Positions 42,221 to 51,708 of a stretch of 64,000 bases of DNA are shown here, piece after piece. A program made the position numbers and the translations under genes. How positions within the stretch are numbered: position 1 is the first letter of the stretch; each line of letters opens with the position of its first letter. The stretch is from Actinomycetales bacterium (GTDB lineage: Bacteria; Actinomycetota; Actinomycetes; Actinomycetales; Dermatophilaceae), in contig JADKAO010000003.1 in the NCBI GenBank assembly GCA_016715285.1, positions 124,001-188,000 of the forward strand. Reading direction: 5' to 3'. The notes under the pieces were generated by a model. The model ran no database searches. It was not told where the DNA came from and saw only the letters and a list, made by a program, of their open reading frames with translations.

Positions 42221-45200
42221 ATGCACCACAGTGACACCATCATCGACACGTCGCGGCCGCGGTATTCGGCGGCGTTCCTGGCAAAGTCGGCAGGGCTCGA
42301 ACATCCGCCGACGCCTGAGCAAACCGCGGTCATCGAGGCGCCGATGTCACCGCTGCTCGTCGTAGCGGGGGCTGGGAGCGGTAAGACCGAAACCATGGCG
42401 GGTCGGGTGGTGTGGCTGGTTGCCAACGGTTTCGTGGCGCCAGAAGAGATTCTGGGACTGACGTTTACTCGCAAGGCCGCCGCCGAGCTGGCCGAACGCA
42501 TTGGGTTGCGGTTGCGCAAACTTGCCGATGCCGGACTCTGGCGGGCCGGGGTTGACGAGCACGGCGCTGAAGCCCTCCAAGGCCTCCCGACTGTGTCTAC
42601 CTATCACGCGTATGCCGGACGGCTGGTGTCCGAGCATGCGCTGCGGCTTGGCCTCGAACCAGACACGAGGCTGCTCACGGAGGCGGCGGCGTGGCAGTAC
42701 GCCGCCGAGGCAGTGTCGCGATACGACGGCGACATGGACGAGGTGGACAAGGCCGAATCCACGGTTATCGGTGCGGTGGTCGACCTCGCGGGTGAGATGG
42801 CCGAGCACGTCCTCACCGTGGCTGACGTCCGAGCGGAGCTGGACCGCATCATCGCTGCCATCGATGCTGCTCCACCGGCAAAGGCCGGGGCGAAGCCGCC
42901 AGCGCCGTTGCTGCGCCAACGCGAGATCTTCCGTGCGCGACGGGCGATCTTGCCCATCGTGAGCCGCTTCCTCGACCTCAAGAGGTCACGGGACGCGATG
43001 GACTTCGCCGACCAGGTCGTTGTCGCCGCGCGGCTAGCCACCGATGTGCCCGAGGTCGGGCGAGCCGAGCGGGCGCGGTTCAAGGCGGTCTTGCTTGACG
43101 AGTTCCAGGACACCTCCGAGGCGCAGTTGACGCTGCTGCGGGGTTTGTTTGCCGCACCTGGCGCCCCCGTGCGAGTCACCGCTGTGGGTGACCCCAACCA
43201 GGCGATTTACGGCTGGCGGGGAGCGAGCGCGACGACCTTGTCGAGGTTCCCGACGGAGTTCGCCGAGACCAAACCGGCGACGGTGGCTAACCTCGCCACC
43301 ACCTGGCGCAACGATGTCCGCATCCTCGACGCCGCCAACCTCATATCCGAGCCCTTGCGGCACACCGCCAAAGTGCCGGTCGCGCCGCTGAGAGCTCGCC
43401 CAGGGGCAGCTTCGGGCGAGATCACGGTCGGCCGGTTCGAAACCCAGGGGGAGGAGGCGGGCGCCGTGGCTCGGTGGCTCAAAGCCGCCCGGGTCACCAC
43501 AACCACCACCGCTGCGGTTTTGTGCCGCAAGCGATCCCAGTTTGCGCCGATCATGAACGCGCTTGAGGAGCACGGCATACCCTTTGAGGTAGTCGGGCTT
43601 GGGGGGCTCTTGCTGACGCCCGAGGTCAGCGACGTCATCGCCGCGCTCCGGGCTGTCGCTGACCCGACCCGCGGCGACGCTGTCATGAGGTTGGTGACGG
43701 GGGCGAGCTGCCGCCTCGGGGCCGCTGATCTTGACGCTCTGCACGCGTGGGCCCGAAAGCAACAACAAGCGGTGAGACACGCGCAGGCATCGACCGATGC
43801 TGCGCGCGCCTCCCAATTGCAGGATCTTGCCCCCGACTCGCAGGTCGATCTGAGTCTCGCCGAGGCACTTCATCATTTGCCTCCACGCGGGTGGGTGGGG
43901 CCGGTTGGACAGCACCTGAGCGACACCGCCCGGACACGGCTGACGGCGTTGGCGACCGCCCTGGCATCCCTGCGAGCACTTCGCGGTATGCCGCTTGCTG
44001 ACGTCGTCGGAGAAGCCGAACGCGCGTTGGGGCTGGACATCGAGGTGCTGGCACGACCCGACTACTCGCCTTCCGCGGCGCGGGCGCATCTGGATGCCTT
44101 TGCGGACGTCGCCGCGGCATTCTCAAGTACGGCGGACCATCCCACACTGTCCGCCTTCTTGGCCTGGCTCGACGCGGCCCAGGAACAAGAGCGAGGCCTC
44201 GACCTGGGGCACCTAGAACCAGCGACCGACGCCGTGCAGATCCTGACCATCCATTCCGCCAAAGGCCTGGAGTGGGATGTCGTCGCGATCCCAGGTTTGG
44301 TCGAGGGCACATTCCCCGCGTCGGCGTCGGCGTCGACCTCCAAGCCCAATCCAGCCGCTGGGCCCGACACGGACCCTGAGGAGTGGTTCGTCGTCAACCG
44401 GCCCAATCCGTCGGGGTGGCTCACCGGTCTCAAGGGAGTGCCGTATTCCCTTCGTGGCGATTCGGACGGGCTCCCCACCATTGACTGGCGTCAGGGCACC
44501 GACAAGGACCTGGTGGCGGCCCTCGGTGAGTTCCGGCGGCAGGAGGGTGATCGCGAGTTCACCGAAGAACGCCGACTCGCCTATGTCGCGATCACTCGAG
44601 CGAGGTCGCACCTCTTCCTCGCGAGTCATGTCTGGGGCAACCAAACCACGCCGCGCGTGACCTCGGCGTTCCTCCGGGAAATCCTCGCAGCGGCGCACTC
44701 ATTGGGCCTATCTGTCACGGAGTGGGCCCCCATGCCCGACCCGCAGACAGACGCGGTCAATCCCACGAATGGCGCCACCGAGTCAGTCCTCTGGCCGGTC
44801 GATCCCTTCGCACTGCGCAGGGAGGCACTCGATCGTTCGCTGGCGGCAGTGTCAAATGCCGCCGCCGCATCCGTAGCCTCTGACACTGCCGGTTGGCGAG
44901 GTCGTGCCGACCGCGCTGGTGAGGGAGCGCCATTCCAACTGGAGCTCCTGCCCAGTCGATTCGCGGCGCTCACGGGTCACGACCCCGGCGCCGACGACGT
45001 TGCCCTGATCATCGCCGAGCATCGCGCCGCGAGGGAACCGCAGCCCGTCACTGTTGCGATGCCTCGGCATGTGTCAGCGTCAGACGTGGTCAGGCTCGCT
45101 CGGGATCCAGCGGAGTTTGCGCTCGACCTCCGCCGCCCCATGCCGCAGCCGCCTGCACTCGCGGCTCGACGGGGCACCGAGTTCCACGCCTGGGTCGAAC

Positions 45201-45658
45201 AGCATTACGCCCGCGCGGCGCTGCTCGACGTGACCGAACTGCCGGGCGCCGCTGACGACGAGAATGCGCACGATGGCGCGCCGCTGGCTGAGCTGCAGGC
45301 GCTCTTCCTGCAGAGCCCGTGGGCCGAGCAGACCCCAATTCACATCGAATACGCCATCGAAACCGTCATCGAAGGCGTTGCGGTCCGAGGCCGCATTGAC
45401 GCAGTCTTCGCCCGCCCGGATGGTGGCGTCACCGTCGTCGACTGGAAGACCGGCCAGCCACCACAGGGCATGGCAGAAACGCACCGAGCTTTCCAGTTGG
45501 CGGCATACGCGCTGGCCTTTGCGCGCCTCACCGGGCGCGACCCGCAGGACGTCAACGCAGCTTTCTACTACGCCCAAACGGGGGAAACGATCTATCCCGC
45601 GCTCCCCCGCCAGGCCGAGCTACGAGGGTTGCTCGGTGCCATTCCCCTCGACTTCTGA
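42221..45658 (+). CDS. adnB: AdnB helicase-nuclease subunit
   Basis: At 1,145 residues this is the motor subunit of AdnAB. Walker A is LLVVAGAGSGKTETMAGRVV (about residues 45-64), Ia LTFTRKAAAELAERIG, II VLLDEFQDTSEAQLTLLRG (catalytic D-E), III AVGDPNQAIYGWRGA, IV NLATTWRNDVRIL, V TIHSAKGLEWDVVAIPGL, VI AYVAITRARSHLFLA. The C-terminal nuclease has GRIDAVFARPDGG and VVDWKTGQPP. It translocates 3'-to-5' on ssDNA and cleaves both strands with AdnA. The last 39 nt overlap the antisense phosphotransferase-like gene. Start ATG 42221 lies directly after adnA, implying coupled translation. Confidence 0.94.
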   Translation: MHHSDTIIDTSRPRYSAAFLAKSAGLEHPPTPEQTAVIEAPMSPLLVVAGAGSGKTETMAGRVVWLVANGFVAPEEILGLTFTRKAAAELAERIGLRLRKLADAGLWRAGVDEHGAEALQGLPTVSTYHAYAGRLVSEHALRLGLEPDTRLLTEAAAWQYAAEAVSRYDGDMDEVDKAESTVIGAVVDLAGEMAEHVLTVADVRAELDRIIAAIDAAPPAKAGAKPPAPLLRQREIFRARRAILPIVSRFLDLKRSRDAMDFADQVVVAARLATDVPEVGRAERARFKAVLLDEFQDTSEAQLTLLRGLFAAPGAPVRVTAVGDPNQAIYGWRGASATTLSRFPTEFAETKPATVANLATTWRNDVRILDAANLISEPLRHTAKVPVAPLRARPGAASGEITVGRFETQGEEAGAVARWLKAARVTTTTTAAVLCRKRSQFAPIMNALEEHGIPFEVVGLGGLLLTPEVSDVIAALRAVADPTRGDAVMRLVTGASCRLGAADLDALHAWARKQQQAVRHAQASTDAARASQLQDLAPDSQVDLSLAEALHHLPPRGWVGPVGQHLSDTARTRLTALATALASLRALRGMPLADVVGEAERALGLDIEVLARPDYSPSAARAHLDAFADVAAAFSSTADHPTLSAFLAWLDAAQEQERGLDLGHLEPATDAVQILTIHSAKGLEWDVVAIPGLVEGTFPASASASTSKPNPAAGPDTDPEEWFVVNRPNPSGWLTGLKGVPYSLRGDSDGLPTIDWRQGTDKDLVAALGEFRRQEGDREFTEERRLAYVAITRARSHLFLASHVWGNQTTPRVTSAFLREILAAAHSLGLSVTEWAPMPDPQTDAVNPTNGATESVLWPVDPFALRREALDRSLAAVSNAAAASVASDTAGWRGRADRAGEGAPFQLELLPSRFAALTGHDPGADDVALIIAEHRAAREPQPVTVAMPRHVSASDVVRLARDPAEFALDLRRPMPQPPALAARRGTEFHAWVEQHYARAALLDVTELPGAADDENAHDGAPLAELQALFLQSPWAEQTPIHIEYAIETVIEGVAVRGRIDAVFARPDGGVTVVDWKTGQPPQGMAETHRAFQLAAYALAFARLTGRDPQDVNAAFYYAQTGETIYPALPRQAELRGLLGAIPLDF

Positions 45659-46792
45659 TCCGGGTATCTCATCCGGCTCAGGCAACGGCTCGTACTCGGC
45701 AGCCGACTCGCGTGCCACGATGGTGGGAGACGTGAACTCCTGCGTTGCCGCGGCATCCCACCCCTGGGTATGCCGTTCCGCCTCCGCCTCGCGCTCGAGC
45801 ACTTCCGGCGCCACTGGGATCACGGTGGGCTTGGCCGTGACGACGGCTGGGGACTCCGGTGCGAAGTCGTTGTCACGAGCATCCTCCGCGAGGCGCCGCA
45901 GCCGCGCTGCATGCCATCGCACCTGATCGGGGTCGTCAACGGTCACCGCAACAAGCAACCGGCGCAGCATCCTAAACTCGGCAGCCACGAGCGCCCGACG
46001 CCGCAGATGTGGGTCAACCCCTTCGACACGCGCGTTGGCATAGGCCTCGATCACCGAATCCACGGCCTCAGGTGACGCCGCGCTGACCGCATCTGCGAAG
46101 TCGTCTGCGGGATCTCCAATGTGAGTCTCACCCCACCCGAGGATCGCGGCCAACGAGCCGCTCGCAGCCGCCCGGACATCGTCGAACGTGGCGAGAATCG
46201 ACGACCCGGTGAGCGAGCCGTGGACGACCGTGGGGGCGAACCGCCACAGGGTCACGTCGTCAAGGGCCCTCTCCCAGCGTTCCAGAAGCTTCGCGGGGAC
46301 GTGACCGGTTGAGGCCCCTCGATCGAGGTCAGCGAGGCGGGCAGCGCGGAGAGTGTCGGCGTCGTAGACCGGCATACCCGACTCTTCAACGATCCGACGA
46401 TCGAGGGCGTGGATGTCCGCGAGGACTCGGCCGAGGTGCCCGGCTAGCCCTGGACCAGCCGGAAGCGCGGCGAGGTCGAGGGGCGATCCCGGGAGCAATG
46501 GCGATACTGCCGCGCGGCCCGCATCGACATCGGCAAAGCCGCTGGGCACGGGAACCTGAATGGAGAGCCGGTCTGCCACCGGCCGAGCAACGCTCGCGGC
46601 GGCGTCGAGCCGAGCCCCCGCTGCCTCGGTGAGTGGGCACCGCACCACCCAGCGCCGCTCGACGGCATCCGTGACGAACGCGAGGGCGGTGTCACTTAGG
46701 GGGTCGGTCTGGACGGCCCGCACCGCGACGGGGTCGAGTCCCGGCACGGCGATGCTGGCCAAGGCGGCGAGGAAGGCGGGGCTGGGGCTCAC
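45620..46792 (-). CDS. APH-fold phosphotransferase-like protein lacking catalytic residues
   Basis: A 390-residue protein in the aminoglycoside-phosphotransferase fold. The loop that should read HGDLxxxNIL reads VVHGSLTGSSILATFDD, with the catalytic Asp and the metal-binding Asn both replaced by Ser. The second metal site, usually VIDWGDA, reads AILGWGETHIGDPADDF, so its Asp is Gly. The surrounding scaffold (GDPADDFADAVSAAS; helical C-lobe) is intact, so this looks like a pseudokinase, not a broken gene. A roughly 80-residue acidic tail extends the C-terminus and overlaps adnB by 39 nt. Start GTG 46792 is divergent from nudC by 42 bp. Its function is unknown; a scaffolding or NTP-sensing role near AdnAB/NudC is conceivable. 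Confidence 0.75.
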   Translation of the reverse strand: MSPSPAFLAALASIAVPGLDPVAVRAVQTDPLSDTALAFVTDAVERRWVVRCPLTEAAGARLDAAASVARPVADRLSIQVPVPSGFADVDAGRAAVSPLLPGSPLDLAALPAGPGLAGHLGRVLADIHALDRRIVEESGMPVYDADTLRAARLADLDRGASTGHVPAKLLERWERALDDVTLWRFAPTVVHGSLTGSSILATFDDVRAAASGSLAAILGWGETHIGDPADDFADAVSAASPEAVDSVIEAYANARVEGVDPHLRRRALVAAEFRMLRRLLVAVTVDDPDQVRWHAARLRRLAEDARDNDFAPESPAVVTAKPTVIPVAPEVLEREAEAERHTQGWDAAATQEFTSPTIVARESAAEYEPLPEPDEIPGSEVEGNGTEQPS

Positions 46793-46834
46793 GGTCCCAC
46801 GGTATGCCGTGCACGCCCGCCTAAGCTGCACCTC

Positions 46835-47836
46835 GTGAACCGACGTGTTGTGGCGGCTCCTGATCGGCCCGACTTGCCGACGCTGGCTTTGACGGGCGCC
46901 GCGCTCGAGCGGATGGCCCACTGGCGCGAGGAGCCCGAGACCCTCGGGCGGTTGCTCTCCAATCCGGAGACGGTGGTTCTGGAGCTGCGCGGTGACCGAC
47001 TCGAGGTGACCGAGAACCCTGAAGGCCGAGCGACCCTCGTCCGGCGCTCGCCGCGACCCGCTGACGCCTCCCGCCTTGCCATCCTGCTCGGCGAGGACCC
47101 CGGAACCGGACGCCCCTGCGTCGCCGTGGTATCCACCGAGCAACCACCAGGTGAGGGCTGGATCAACCTCCGCGCGGCCGGGCTGACCCTGTCGCCCGCC
47201 GACGCGGATCTGTTTGCCACCACCCTAGGGATCGCCAATTGGCATGCGGCCCAGTCGTTTTGTCCTCGATGCGGCGCCCCTACTCGGCCCGAGAAGGCGG
47301 GCTGGATCCGGGTCTGTGAGGCCGACGCGACCGAGCACTACCCCCGGACTGACCCGGCGGTCATCGTCGCGGTGACTGATGACGACGATCGGATGCTCTT
47401 TGGTCGCGGCATCGCCTGGCCCGAGGGTCAGTTCTCGATGCTGGCCGGCTTCGTCGAGCCGGGGGAGTCGTTCGAGACGGCCGCTGCCCGTGAAGTCCTC
47501 GAAGAGAGTGGGGTGCACATCACCGACGTGCGCTATCTCGGGAGTCAGCCCTGGCCCTTCCCGGCCTCGATCATGGTGGCGATGGCAGCGCGGGCACGCA
47601 CGCTTGAGACGACGCCCGCGCCGGGGGAGATGGCCGAGGTCCGGTGGCTCAGCCGCGATGAGTATGCCGCCCTGTTGCGTTCCGGGTCGATCCGCGTTCC
47701 CGGCGGAATCTCGGTCGCGCGCAAGATGATTGCGCAGTGGCTGGGCGCTGATCCTTCGGACGTTGCCGGTGGTGCTCCCCAGTTGCCGTGGCAGGTTGTG
47801 AAGCCGCCCGGGCCGACCGCCGCAACGACCGAATAG
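46835..47836 (+). CDS. nudC: NAD+ diphosphatase / NADH pyrophosphatase
   Basis: A 333-residue NudC. The N-terminal domain precedes the zinc ribbon (SFCPRCGAPTRPEKAGWIRV, about residues 140-160; the second Cys pair is reduced to CEAD). The Nudix box GFVEPGESFETAAAREVLEE follows (about 208-227), and the NudC signature is SQPWPFPASIM (about 245). It hydrolyses NAD(H) to NMN(H) and AMP and can de-cap NAD-capped RNA. One zinc-ligand position appears lost relative to the usual four-Cys pattern. It starts at GTG 46835 only a short distance from the divergent gene, so it may be leaderless. Confidence 0.92.
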   Translation: MNRRVVAAPDRPDLPTLALTGAALERMAHWREEPETLGRLLSNPETVVLELRGDRLEVTENPEGRATLVRRSPRPADASRLAILLGEDPGTGRPCVAVVSTEQPPGEGWINLRAAGLTLSPADADLFATTLGIANWHAAQSFCPRCGAPTRPEKAGWIRVCEADATEHYPRTDPAVIVAVTDDDDRMLFGRGIAWPEGQFSMLAGFVEPGESFETAAAREVLEESGVHITDVRYLGSQPWPFPASIMVAMAARARTLETTPAPGEMAEVRWLSRDEYAALLRSGSIRVPGGISVARKMIAQWLGADPSDVAGGAPQLPWQVVKPPGPTAATTE

Positions 47837-47857
47837 AGCTCAGCCCGGAACCGCGCG

Positions 47858-48133
47858 CTAGCCGAGCTTGCGTTTGACCGTCCCGATCGACGGGTTGGTC
47901 TCCGCCGAACCATCATGGAAGAGCAGCGTCGGCACCGTCATGTTGCCCCCGTTGACGCTCATGACGAACGCCGCCGCGTCCGGCAGGTCCTCGATGTCGA
48001 CCTCGGTGAACCGGATGCCTTCGCGCTCCATCTGGCTCTTGAGGCGCCGGCAGTAGCCGCACCACGTCGTCGTGAACATCGTCACGCTGCCCGCAGGCGG
48101 CGGGGTGACAGCGCGCTGGTCGTGGCTGGGCAT
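47858..48133 (-). CDS. mrx1: Mycoredoxin (glutaredoxin-like, CGYC)
   Basis: A 91-residue thioredoxin-fold protein. The active site is MFTTTWCGYCRRLKSQM (about residues 19-35), with the cis-Pro segment VNGGNMTVPTLLFHDGS and TNPS near the C-terminus, all as in mycobacterial mycoredoxin-1. It reduces mycothiol mixed disulfides with mycothiol and its reductase. ATG 48133 is chosen because AGGAG precedes it by 7 nt. It converges with nudC (22 bp apart) and is divergent from PPK2 by about 150 bp. Confidence 0.93.
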   Translation of the reverse strand: MPSHDQRAVTPPPAGSVTMFTTTWCGYCRRLKSQMEREGIRFTEVDIEDLPDAAAFVMSVNGGNMTVPTLLFHDGSAETNPSIGTVKRKLG

Positions 48134-48281
48134 GTTTCTCCTGGGCAATCGCGGCGCCATCGGGGCAAGCTCGCGAGTGTATGCCGCGTCCGGCATCCTG
48201 CGAAAGCCCACGCCACGAGATGAACGAGAGATGAACGGCATACCCCATAGGGGGAGACGCGGAGCCCAGTCGAGTGGAACA

Positions 48282-49289
48282 ATGCCCGCCATGGCGAAGT
48301 ACACCGCGAACGGCACCCGCAAACTCGACACGTTGACCTACGAGACCGAACTCAAGCGCCTCCAGGCCGAACTCGTGACCATGCAGCAGTGGGTCATCGA
48401 GACCGGGTCGCGGCTGGTCGTGCTCTTCGAGGGCCGGGATGCTGCGGGCAAGGGCTCCGCGATCAAGCGGATGACCGAGTACCTCAACCCACGTCAGGCC
48501 CGGATCGCGGCTCTTCCCGCCCCCACCGAGCGACAGAAGTCGCAGTGGTACTTCCAGCGCTACGTCGAGCACCTGCCGGCTGCCGGAGAGATCGTGCTCT
48601 TTGACCGCTCGTGGTACAACCGAGCAGGCGTCGAGCACGTCATGGGGTTCTGCACTGACGTCGAATATGCCCGCTTCCTGCGCCAGGCCCCGTCCTTCGA
48701 GCGGATGCTCATCGACGACGGGATCATGTTGCGCAAGTACTGGTTCTCGGTCAGCGACGTCGAGCAGGAAGCCCGGTTCCGTTCGCGCTCCCTCGACCCC
48801 ATGCGCCGGTGGAAGCTCTCACCGATGGACATGCAGTCGATCACCCGCTGGGAGGACTACTCCCGCGCCAAGGACACGATGATGCAGTTCACCGACTTGG
48901 CTGACTCGCCGTGGTACACCGTCGAGTCTGAGGACAAGAAGGCATCTCGCCTCAACGTCATTGCCCATCTGCTCTCGACGGTGCCCTATGAGGCGCTCAA
49001 CCCCAAGCCGGTCGAGATCCCGCGGCGTCCGGATGCCGTCGGCTATGCCCGTCCGCCCCGCGAGTCCAACCGCTACGTCCCCGACCACGCGCACAGCCTC
49101 GAGATCGTGCAGCCCAAGGTCAAGAAGAAGAAGCCGAAGGCCGACAAGCCCGAGAAGTCCGAGCTCACCGATCAGCCGGTCGCTGAGAGCGCCGAGCAAG
49201 AAGCCGTGGTCGTGGACGTGGTGACCGAGGCTCCTGCGGCTGCTCCGAAGCCCGCGCCTCGGTCGACCAAGGGACGCACGACCGAGTAG
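48282..49289 (+). CDS. ppk2: Polyphosphate kinase 2 (class I-like)
   Basis: A protein of about 335 residues. The core is about residues 15-250: the Walker A-like loop LVVLFEGRDAAGKGSAIKRM, the lid ALPAPTERQKSQWYFQRYVE, and DRSWYNRAGVEHVMGFC with the catalytic Asp/Arg positions, ending ITRWEDYSRAKDTMMQFTD. PPK2 enzymes use polyphosphate to phosphorylate nucleoside (di)phosphates. An unusual tail of about 80 residues is rich in Lys, Glu, Pro and Ala (KPKADKPEKSELTDQP), likely disordered. Start ATG 48282 (MPAMAKYTANG) or 48291; both lie after a weak GGA. The gene stands alone. Confidence 0.93.
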   Translation: MPAMAKYTANGTRKLDTLTYETELKRLQAELVTMQQWVIETGSRLVVLFEGRDAAGKGSAIKRMTEYLNPRQARIAALPAPTERQKSQWYFQRYVEHLPAAGEIVLFDRSWYNRAGVEHVMGFCTDVEYARFLRQAPSFERMLIDDGIMLRKYWFSVSDVEQEARFRSRSLDPMRRWKLSPMDMQSITRWEDYSRAKDTMMQFTDLADSPWYTVESEDKKASRLNVIAHLLSTVPYEALNPKPVEIPRRPDAVGYARPPRESNRYVPDHAHSLEIVQPKVKKKKPKADKPEKSELTDQPVAESAEQEAVVVDVVTEAPAAAPKPAPRSTKGRTTE

Positions 49290-49363
49290 CTCAGCGACCT
49301 CGGCTAGGGCCAGCCCTCGTGTTGCGTGAGGCTGTCGGAGGTGGCGCCTAGGATCGAAGCCTC

Positions 49364-51580
49364 ATGAGCCAGGCGCACGGCATACCTCCCGCGGGGTCCT
49401 CCGACCCCCGCGATGGTGACCCGATGTCGCGAGCCGATGCGGTCTTGGCGGCTCTCGACCCCGAGCAGCGCGCGGTCGCGTCGGCGCCGCGCGGCCCGAT
49501 GTGCGTCCTCGCGGGCGCGGGCACCGGCAAGACCCGCGCGATCACGCACAGAATCGCGTTTGGCGTCCATTCGGGCGCCTATCAGCCGCAGCGGGTCCTC
49601 GCAGTGACGTTCACCGCGCGGGCGGCGGGGGAGATGCGCACCCGCCTGCGTGACCTCGGGGTGGTGGGCGTCCAGGCCCGCACCTTCCACGCGGCGGCGC
49701 TGCGGCAGTTGCACTTCTTTTGGCCGCGCGCCATCGGCGGCGGCGCCCCGGAGGTCGTCCCGGTCAAGGCGCCGATTGTCGCCGAGGCCGCGGGTCGCCT
49801 GCGCCTGCAGGTGGATCGCACCACCATCCGCGACCTCGCAGCTGAGATTGAGTGGGCCAAGGTCTGCATGCTGACCCCGCAGTCGTATGCCGCGGCCGCC
49901 CGCGCCGCGGGGCGCGACCCGGCCGGGCTCGACGCGACCGCGATGGCGCGGGTGTGGGAGAGCTACGAGGAACGCAAGACAGAGCGGGGGGTCATCGACT
50001 TCGAGGATGTCCTGCTGCTCACGGCCGGAATCCTCGCCGAGCGCGACGACATCGCACGGGTGGTGCGCGAGCAGTATCGGCATTTTGTCGTCGACGAATA
50101 CCAGGACGTCAACGCGCTGCAGCAGCGGCTGCTCGACCTCTGGGTGGGCGACCGCGACGACGTCTGTGTCGTGGGTGACCCCGCGCAGACGATCTACTCC
50201 TTCACGGGGGCGACCCCCGATCACCTGCTGGGGTTTGCGCGCCGCTATCCGACGGCTCCGGTCGTGCGGTTGGTGCGCAACTATCGCTCGACCCCGCAGA
50301 TCGTGGGCCTGGCCAACCTCGTGATCGGGGCCGCTCGGCCGACGGCCGGTGCCCGCGCGGGACGGGAGCGGGTGACCGCCGTCAAGCTCCAAGCGCAAGC
50401 TGCCGCTGGTCCCGAACCGGTGCTCACGGCATACGAGGACGATCCGGCCGAAGCAGCGGGGGTCGCGGCCGCGATCCGAGCCATGCTGGACGCGGGGCGC
50501 CCGGCCGCGCAGATCGCGATTCTCTTCCGCACCAACGCGCAGTCAGAAGCCTTCGAGTCCGCCCTGTCGCACGCCGACATCCCCTATCTCGTGCGCGGCG
50601 GCGAGCGCTTCTTTGCCCGGCAAGAAGTCCGGGCCGCGCTCGTCCTCTTGCGGGGCGCGGTGCGTGGTGACGACGGGAGTATGCCGCTGCCGGACCTCAC
50701 CCGGGACGTCCTCGGCGGGGCTGGGTGGTCGCCGTCGCCTCCGTCGGCGGGAGGCGCGTTGCGGGAGCGGTGGGAGTCGCTGAGCGCTTTGGCTGCGCTG
50801 GCCGACGACCTCGTTGCCGTCAGTCCGCAGGCGCGGATGAGCGACCTGGTGCGCGACCTCGATGAGCGGGCCGCGTCGGCGCATGCCCCGGCGGTGCAGG
50901 GAGTGACCTTGGCCTCGCTGCACGCCGCCAAGGGACTGGAGTGGGACGCCGTCTTCCTCGCGGGCTGTAGCGACGGGCTGATCCCGATCACCATGGCTGA
51001 GGGTGCGGTTGCGATCGAAGAAGAGCGGCGGTTGCTCTATGTCGGGCTCACGCGGGCGCGCCGCGAGTTGCGATTGTCGTGGGCCGGGGCGCGCAGTCCT
51101 GGAGGCCGCGCGACGCGTCGGCCGTCACGTTTCCTCGACCCCGCGAGCGCAATCTTGGGGGAGGGCGCGAAGTCCGCTCCAGCCCGCAAAGCTGGTGCGT
51201 CCGGGGCAGGGTCTCGGTCCCCGCGCACTCCAGCACTGCCGACCGTATGCCGTTCTTGCGGAGTCGAATTGACGAAGGCGGCAGCCCGCAAGGTGGGGCG
51301 GTGTGACACCTGCCCGCCGACCTATGACGTCGCCGTGTTTGAGGCGTTGCGCGCGTGGCGGGCCGCGGTGGCCAAGGCCACGTCCGTGCCGGCATACGTG
51401 GTGTTCACGGACGCGACCTTGACGGCGATCGCGGAGTCGCGGCCCACGCAGTTGACCCAGGTGTCGGCCGTGTCTGGGGTGGGCGCGCGCAAGCTGGAGC
51501 TCTATGGGCAGGCGGTGCTCGACGTCGTCGCCGGGGCTGATCCGGCAGAGGTTGCGGCCCGCGCGGTCGAGGCCGATTGA
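49364..51580 (+). CDS. uvrD2: UvrD2-type SF1 helicase with tetracysteine and HRDC
   Basis: A 738-residue helicase. Walker A is MCVLAGAGTGKTRAITHRIA, motif II HFVVDEYQDVNALQQRLLD, III VVGDPAQTIYSFTGA, IV VRNYRSTPQIV, V LASLHAAKGLEWDAVFLAG and VI YVGLTRARRELRLSWAG. The C-terminal extension has a zinc-like tetracysteine (VCRSCGVELTKAAA, GRCDTCPP, about residues 628-652) and an HRDC domain (YDVAVFEALRAWRAAVAKAT and on to the end). In mycobacteria UvrD2 is essential through its ATPase domain, and its tetracysteine directs DNA unwinding. The whiB7 leader follows directly. Confidence 0.95.
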   Translation: MSQAHGIPPAGSSDPRDGDPMSRADAVLAALDPEQRAVASAPRGPMCVLAGAGTGKTRAITHRIAFGVHSGAYQPQRVLAVTFTARAAGEMRTRLRDLGVVGVQARTFHAAALRQLHFFWPRAIGGGAPEVVPVKAPIVAEAAGRLRLQVDRTTIRDLAAEIEWAKVCMLTPQSYAAAARAAGRDPAGLDATAMARVWESYEERKTERGVIDFEDVLLLTAGILAERDDIARVVREQYRHFVVDEYQDVNALQQRLLDLWVGDRDDVCVVGDPAQTIYSFTGATPDHLLGFARRYPTAPVVRLVRNYRSTPQIVGLANLVIGAARPTAGARAGRERVTAVKLQAQAAAGPEPVLTAYEDDPAEAAGVAAAIRAMLDAGRPAAQIAILFRTNAQSEAFESALSHADIPYLVRGGERFFARQEVRAALVLLRGAVRGDDGSMPLPDLTRDVLGGAGWSPSPPSAGGALRERWESLSALAALADDLVAVSPQARMSDLVRDLDERAASAHAPAVQGVTLASLHAAKGLEWDAVFLAGCSDGLIPITMAEGAVAIEEERRLLYVGLTRARRELRLSWAGARSPGGRATRRPSRFLDPASAILGEGAKSAPARKAGASGAGSRSPRTPALPTVCRSCGVELTKAAARKVGRCDTCPPTYDVAVFEALRAWRAAVAKATSVPAYVVFTDATLTAIAESRPTQLTQVSAVSGVGARKLELYGQAVLDVVAGADPAEVAARAVEAD

Positions 51581-51600
51581 GCCCCCGCGAGACACGCGGA

Positions 51601-51640
51601 ATTAAATCGTTTGCTGTGATGGCGCGGCCGGGTTTACTCT
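51601..51640 (+). promoter_or_regulatory. WhiB7-type autoregulated promoter
   Basis: ATTAAAT (51601-51607) stands three bases before TTGCTG (51611-51616), followed after 18 bp by TACTCT (51635-51640). An A/T-rich block just upstream of the -35 is the known requirement for WhiB7-SigA promoters, whose AT-hook contacts that block. Such an A+T run is exceptional in this genome. Confidence 0.75.
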
Positions 51641-51708
51641 CGGTCTCGCTCAACCTCCGCTACGCCTGGCGTGAGGACCGGACCGATCGACGAAGGGAGG
51701 GTGACCTG

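Noticed and set aside
45620..46792. Aminoglycoside or macrolide phosphotransferase resistance gene
   Set aside because: All three key catalytic and metal-binding residues of the fold are replaced, so drug phosphorylation is unlikely.
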